NCBI GenBank assembly: GCA_024234615.1
Contig: JACKNY010000002.1
Span: 310,001 to 374,000, forward strand
Length of the DNA stretch: 64,000 nucleotides
DNA from: Pseudomonadales bacterium
Lineage (GTDB): Bacteria; Pseudomonadota; Gammaproteobacteria; Pseudomonadales; IMCC2047
Direction: 5' to 3'
Every line of letters begins with the position of its first letter. The stretch's first letter is position 1. Below the pieces are notes generated by a model that saw only the letters and a list, made by a program, of their open reading frames with translations, ran no database searches and was not told where the DNA came from. The position numbers and the translations under genes are program-made. Of the stretch, positions 61,106 to 64,000 are shown piece by piece.

Positions 61106-61999
61106 GTGTATAAAACGATACCTCAAACTCTCACCGATTGGTTCAAACGCAGCGTAAGTTTAACCACCGCAATGGCGTTAACCGCCGTGCTTAGTGGTTG
61201 CAGCCTGATGGTCAGCTCCGCCACTGAAAATCTGGCGCAGAGCTTATCCAGTGCTGTTCTGAACAGCGACGATATTGATACGGTAGAACAAGGCTTACCC
61301 GCTTATCTCCTCCTGCTCGATGGCTTGATCGAAAGCGACCCAAACAATCCTGGTTTATTACTCGCGGCGGCAAAACTTAACAGTGCTTATGCTGGTGTCT
61401 TTACCAGCAATCCAAAGCAGGCAAAGCTGTTATCACTAAAAGCCTTAAACTATGCCGCCAATGCCGTCTGCCAAAAGAAAAAACAAGCCTGTCAGATAAC
61501 CAGTCAGCCCTTTGATAGCTTCGAACAAGTGGTTGAAAGCTTCCAAATCGATGATTTGGATACACTCTATGCGCTTGGCTCCAGCTGGGCAGGTTGGATT
61601 GAAGCCAACAGTGATGACTGGAATGCGATTGCCAATATCGCCAGAATACAAACCATTATGGAACGGGTGATCTTGCTCGATGAAAGCTACGATCTCGGAT
61701 CGGCACACATTTATCTTGGCGTGATGGCAACCCTTTTACCACCAGCTTTGGGTGGAAAGCCCGATGTTGGCCAACAGCATTTTCAGCGCGCCATTACATT
61801 ATCGGACGGCAAAAACCTCATGGCTAAAGTTACCTATGCGCGTCGCTACGCAAGATTGTTATTTGAGCGTGAACTGCATGATCGGCTGTTAAACGAAGTG
61901 GTCGCAGCCGACGCCAAGGTTACCGGGTTAACCCTGATCAATACACTAGCCAAGAAACAGGCGCAGGAATTGTTGAGCAGCGCTGATGCGTATTTTTAG
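61106..61999 (+). CDS. TRAP transporter-associated TatT-like lipoprotein
   Basis: A 297-residue lipoprotein with lipobox LSGC (C32) and a helical, TPR-like body. It has the family pattern PAYLLLLDGLIESDPNNPGLLLAAAKLNSAYAG (read as PAYLLLLDGL then NPGLLLAAAKL) and LPPALGGKPDVGQQHFQRAI. It corresponds to TatT of Treponema (TP0956), which assembles with a TRAP substrate-binding protein. The substrate is unknown, perhaps a hydrophobic ligand. The start is GTG 61106 with no clear ribosome binding site. The DctP gene follows after 48 bases. Confidence 0.85.
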   Translation: MYKTIPQTLTDWFKRSVSLTTAMALTAVLSGCSLMVSSATENLAQSLSSAVLNSDDIDTVEQGLPAYLLLLDGLIESDPNNPGLLLAAAKLNSAYAGVFTSNPKQAKLLSLKALNYAANAVCQKKKQACQITSQPFDSFEQVVESFQIDDLDTLYALGSSWAGWIEANSDDWNAIANIARIQTIMERVILLDESYDLGSAHIYLGVMATLLPPALGGKPDVGQQHFQRAITLSDGKNLMAKVTYARRYARLLFERELHDRLLNEVVAADAKVTGLTLINTLAKKQAQELLSSADAYF

Positions 62000-62047
62000 C
62001 CCGCCGATCAAAATAGAATCACACGACAAAAGAGCCGGGAAAAAATA

Positions 62048-63049
62048 GTGAGACTAATCCAATACATCATCCTAAGTTTTTTGCTGTTCACCAGTGCGAC
62101 AAACGCGCAAGTACTCAAAATAGCCACCCTTGCCCCGGACGGCTCCGATTGGATGAATCGCATGAAAGCAGGGGCTAAGGAGATCTCCGAACGCACCGAT
62201 AACCGCGTCAGTTTTAAGTTTTATCCCGGCGGTGTTATGGGTGACGACAAAGCCGTACTACGGAAAATAAAAGTGGGGCAATTACATGGTGCGGCGATGC
62301 CTTCCGGCAGTCTTGCACCCTATTACCCTGACAGCCAAGTATATAGCCTGCCGCTACGGTTTAGATCCTTTGATGAGATCGATTATGTGCGTTCGAAGAT
62401 GGATGCCGTTTTAATAGAGGGTTTCAAACAGAGTGGTTTCATCACCTTCGGTCTAAGCGAGGGTGGCTTGGCTTACACCCTGTCCAAATCGCCCGTCAGC
62501 TCGGTCGCGGATTTGCAAAAACTAAAGGTTTGGGTGCCTGACACCGACGCCATGGGTATTAGCGCGATGCAAACCTATGGTATCAACCCTATTCCTCTTT
62601 CCATCGGTGATGTGCTCACCAGTTTGCAAACTGGGCTCGTCAATACCGTTGCCGCTTCCCCTATCGCAGCAATAGCTTTGCAGTGGCATAACCAAGTGAG
62701 CTACCTGACCGACCTACCACTGCTCTACGTCTATGCTGTGTTCGCACTCAATGAGAAAACCTACCGTAAAATCGCCCCCGCCGATCAGACTATCGTAAAG
62801 GAAGTCATGACCCGTACTTTTCTGGGTATTGATCAACAAAATAGAAAAGATAACATTGCCGCATTTACAGCCCTTCAACAGCAGGGGATTAAGCTTGTGC
62901 AGCCCGATCCAGACACCCTGAACGAATGGCATGAGCGTGCAGAAGCGTCAGTCCGTCAGATGGTCGAGCAAAAAATTATCTCTCCGGAAATACTCAATCA
63001 GCTTAATCAACTGCTCAAAGAGTACCGAACGGAAATTGCGCACAAATGA
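62048..63049 (+). CDS. dctP: TRAP transporter substrate-binding protein DctP
   Basis: A 333-residue periplasmic binding protein with a signal peptide (about 1-20). LKIATLAPDGSDWMNRMKAG, FKFYPGGVMGDDKAVLRKI and the hinge region LQTGLVNTVAASP are typical of the DctP family. It binds an anionic or organic-acid-like ligand and hands it to the DctQM permease. The ligand cannot be read from sequence: the arginine commonly used for carboxylates is not placed with certainty. Start GTG at 62048. Its stop overlaps the DctQ start by ATGA. Confidence 0.93.
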   Translation: MRLIQYIILSFLLFTSATNAQVLKIATLAPDGSDWMNRMKAGAKEISERTDNRVSFKFYPGGVMGDDKAVLRKIKVGQLHGAAMPSGSLAPYYPDSQVYSLPLRFRSFDEIDYVRSKMDAVLIEGFKQSGFITFGLSEGGLAYTLSKSPVSSVADLQKLKVWVPDTDAMGISAMQTYGINPIPLSIGDVLTSLQTGLVNTVAASPIAAIALQWHNQVSYLTDLPLLYVYAVFALNEKTYRKIAPADQTIVKEVMTRTFLGIDQQNRKDNIAAFTALQQQGIKLVQPDPDTLNEWHERAEASVRQMVEQKIISPEILNQLNQLLKEYRTEIAHK

Positions 63050-63552
63050 TAAAAGTCAGCGCCACATCGATGATTCGTTGGCTGCGGGCGCTAGAGGATA
63101 CCATCCTGGTCACCCTACTCATGTCGATGCTGCTGCTAGCCATCACCCAGATTGGACTACGCAATTTTTATGACAGCGGCATTATTTGGGGTGATGCGTT
63201 ACTGCGCGTGCTGGTGCTTTGGGTTGGGCTAATCGGCGCGATGGTCGCCAGCCGTCAGGGCGACCACATCAATATTGACCTCATCACTCGCTTTGTCCAA
63301 CCCCGCTTGAATGCGGTAATCAGTTTTATCAGCTCATTAGCAACAACTATTATTGCCGCCCTGCTCGCTTACCACAGCTATCGTTTTGTCCTGCTTGAGT
63401 ATGAAGATGGCTTAATCGCCTTCGCTGGAATACCAAACTGGGCCTGTGAAGTTATTTTACCCATCGCCTTCAGTATCATTGCGTTACGCTATTTAGGGTT
63501 AAGCTATATTGCATTAACTCAACCCTTCACCAAAAGCGAATCGAGCCCATGA
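63046..63552 (+). CDS. dctQ: TRAP transporter small permease DctQ
   Basis: A 168-residue membrane protein with four hydrophobic segments. WGDALLRVLVLWVGLIGA and the RQGDHINIDLI loop are typical DctQ features. It pairs with DctM to form the sodium-driven permease. It is linked by 4-base overlaps to DctP and DctM. Confidence 0.93.
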   Translation: MIKVSATSMIRWLRALEDTILVTLLMSMLLLAITQIGLRNFYDSGIIWGDALLRVLVLWVGLIGAMVASRQGDHINIDLITRFVQPRLNAVISFISSLATTIIAALLAYHSYRFVLLEYEDGLIAFAGIPNWACEVILPIAFSIIALRYLGLSYIALTQPFTKSESSP

Positions 63553-64000
63553 CATTAGTGATTTGCTCGGCGCTATTGCTAGTATTGGCGTTTCTCGGGA
63601 CACCCCTATTCGCTATCATTGTCGCAGCGGCAATGCTTGGCTTTTATTTTGCCGATATCGATTTAATCGTTGTCATTATCGAACTTTACCGTATCGTTGA
63701 CACTCCTTTATTACTGGCTTTGCCGCTCTTTACCTTTGCCGGCTATTTATTAGCAGAAAGTAATACATCACACCGGCTGGTTCGTGCAACTCAGGCATTA
63801 ATCGGCTGGCTCCCTGGCGGCTTGGCAGTGGTGGCCTACTGCACTTGCGCCTTTTTTACCGCTTTTACCGGTGCTTCAGGCATCACTATCGTCGCCATCG
63901 GTGCGCTGTTGCTGCCGGCCTTAACCGAAGCCGGATATCAAGAAAAATTCAGCCTTGGCTTGGTCACCACCTCCGGCAGCTTGGGGCTGCTGCTGGCACC
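63549..64000 (+). CDS. dctM: TRAP transporter large permease DctM, N-terminal part (cut by window edge)
   Basis: The first 150 codons of a large permease of the ion-transporter superfamily. It starts MTLVICSALLLVLAFLGTP at an ATG overlapping the DctQ stop. LALPLFTFAGYLLAES, then FTAFTGASGITIVAIGALLLPAL and TTSGSLGLLLAP are conserved DctM segments. The other two thirds lie beyond the right end. Confidence 0.93.
   Translation, partial: MTLVICSALLLVLAFLGTPLFAIIVAAAMLGFYFADIDLIVVIIELYRIVDTPLLLALPLFTFAGYLLAESNTSHRLVRATQALIGWLPGGLAVVAYCTCAFFTAFTGASGITIVAIGALLLPALTEAGYQEKFSLGLVTTSGSLGLLLA

Noticed and set aside
1..64000. CRISPR arrays, tRNA/rRNA genes, transposases, phage genes, toxin-antitoxin pairs
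   Set aside because: None seen on either strand; apart from the rnpB palindrome the window holds only ordinary chromosomal genes.

Overview
The window is an almost fully coding, non-mobile chromosomal segment of a gammaproteobacterium with moderate GC content. The gene set and order fit a marine, Pseudomonas/Cellvibrionales-like lineage; no rRNA or species-specific marker is present, so order and genus are inference. Two long blocks match gene orders I know from other Gammaproteobacteria. From mraZ through the division and cell-wall (dcw) cluster, lpxC, secA, mutT, nadC, ampDE to aceEF the order follows the 2-minute region of E. coli. From secA/argJ through dcw, rnpB, rsmI, lpoA, yraN, sspAB, the cytochrome bc1 genes and rpsI/rplM it follows Pseudomonas.

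Layout. 1-1.2 kb: 5' end of groEL, groES with a heat-shock (sigma32) type promoter, and fxsA. 1.6-5.2 kb: an SDR reductase, AmpG-like muropeptide permease, yajQ, panE. 5.3-10 kb: pyruvate dehydrogenase aceE-aceF (three lipoyl domains). 10.2-15.1 kb: mak-like fructokinase, ampE, ampD and a large DUF1631 protein. 15.2-17.5 kb (+ strand): retropepsin-like membrane protease, nadC, menA. 17.5-23.1 kb: mutT, argJ, secA, an M23 peptidase; then dciA-like (+). 23.7-41.8 kb: the complete dcw cluster lpxC-ftsZ-ftsA-ftsQ-ddlB-murC-murG-ftsW-murD-mraY-murF-murE-ftsI-ftsL-rsmH-mraZ, listed here against transcription, read from a clear sigma70 promoter followed by four MraZ boxes. 42.0-42.4 kb: rnpB (RNase P RNA). 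42.5-48.0 kb: rsmI, lpoA, yraN, a DiaA/GmhA SIS protein, dolP, sspB, sspA. 48.2-50.8 kb: Rieske protein gene and a fused cytochrome b/cytochrome c1 gene. 51.0-53.2 kb: rpsI-rplM and zapE. 53.3-56.9 kb: a glycine-zipper envelope protein, PepSY protein, an OmpR-type two-component system and a hypothetical protein. 56.9-60.9 kb: moeB-like, prmC, prfA, hemA. 61.1-64.0 kb: a TRAP transporter operon (TatT-like lipoprotein, DctP, DctQ, start of DctM) cut by the window end.

The genes are mostly core: envelope synthesis and division, peptidoglycan recycling (ampG, ampD, ampE), translation, secretion, respiration and central carbon entry. I see no prophage, transposase gene, CRISPR array, tRNA or defence island. 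The most unusual sequence is a 62-nt near-perfect palindrome that replaces or extends helix P12 of the RNase P RNA and resembles a mobile palindromic repeat. Others are the in-frame cytochrome b-c1 fusion, an 11-nt direct repeat correctly spaced from a -10 hexamer upstream of the glycine-zipper gene, and a 16-codon ORF joined to yraN by TAATG. I found no convincing wholly new multi-gene system.
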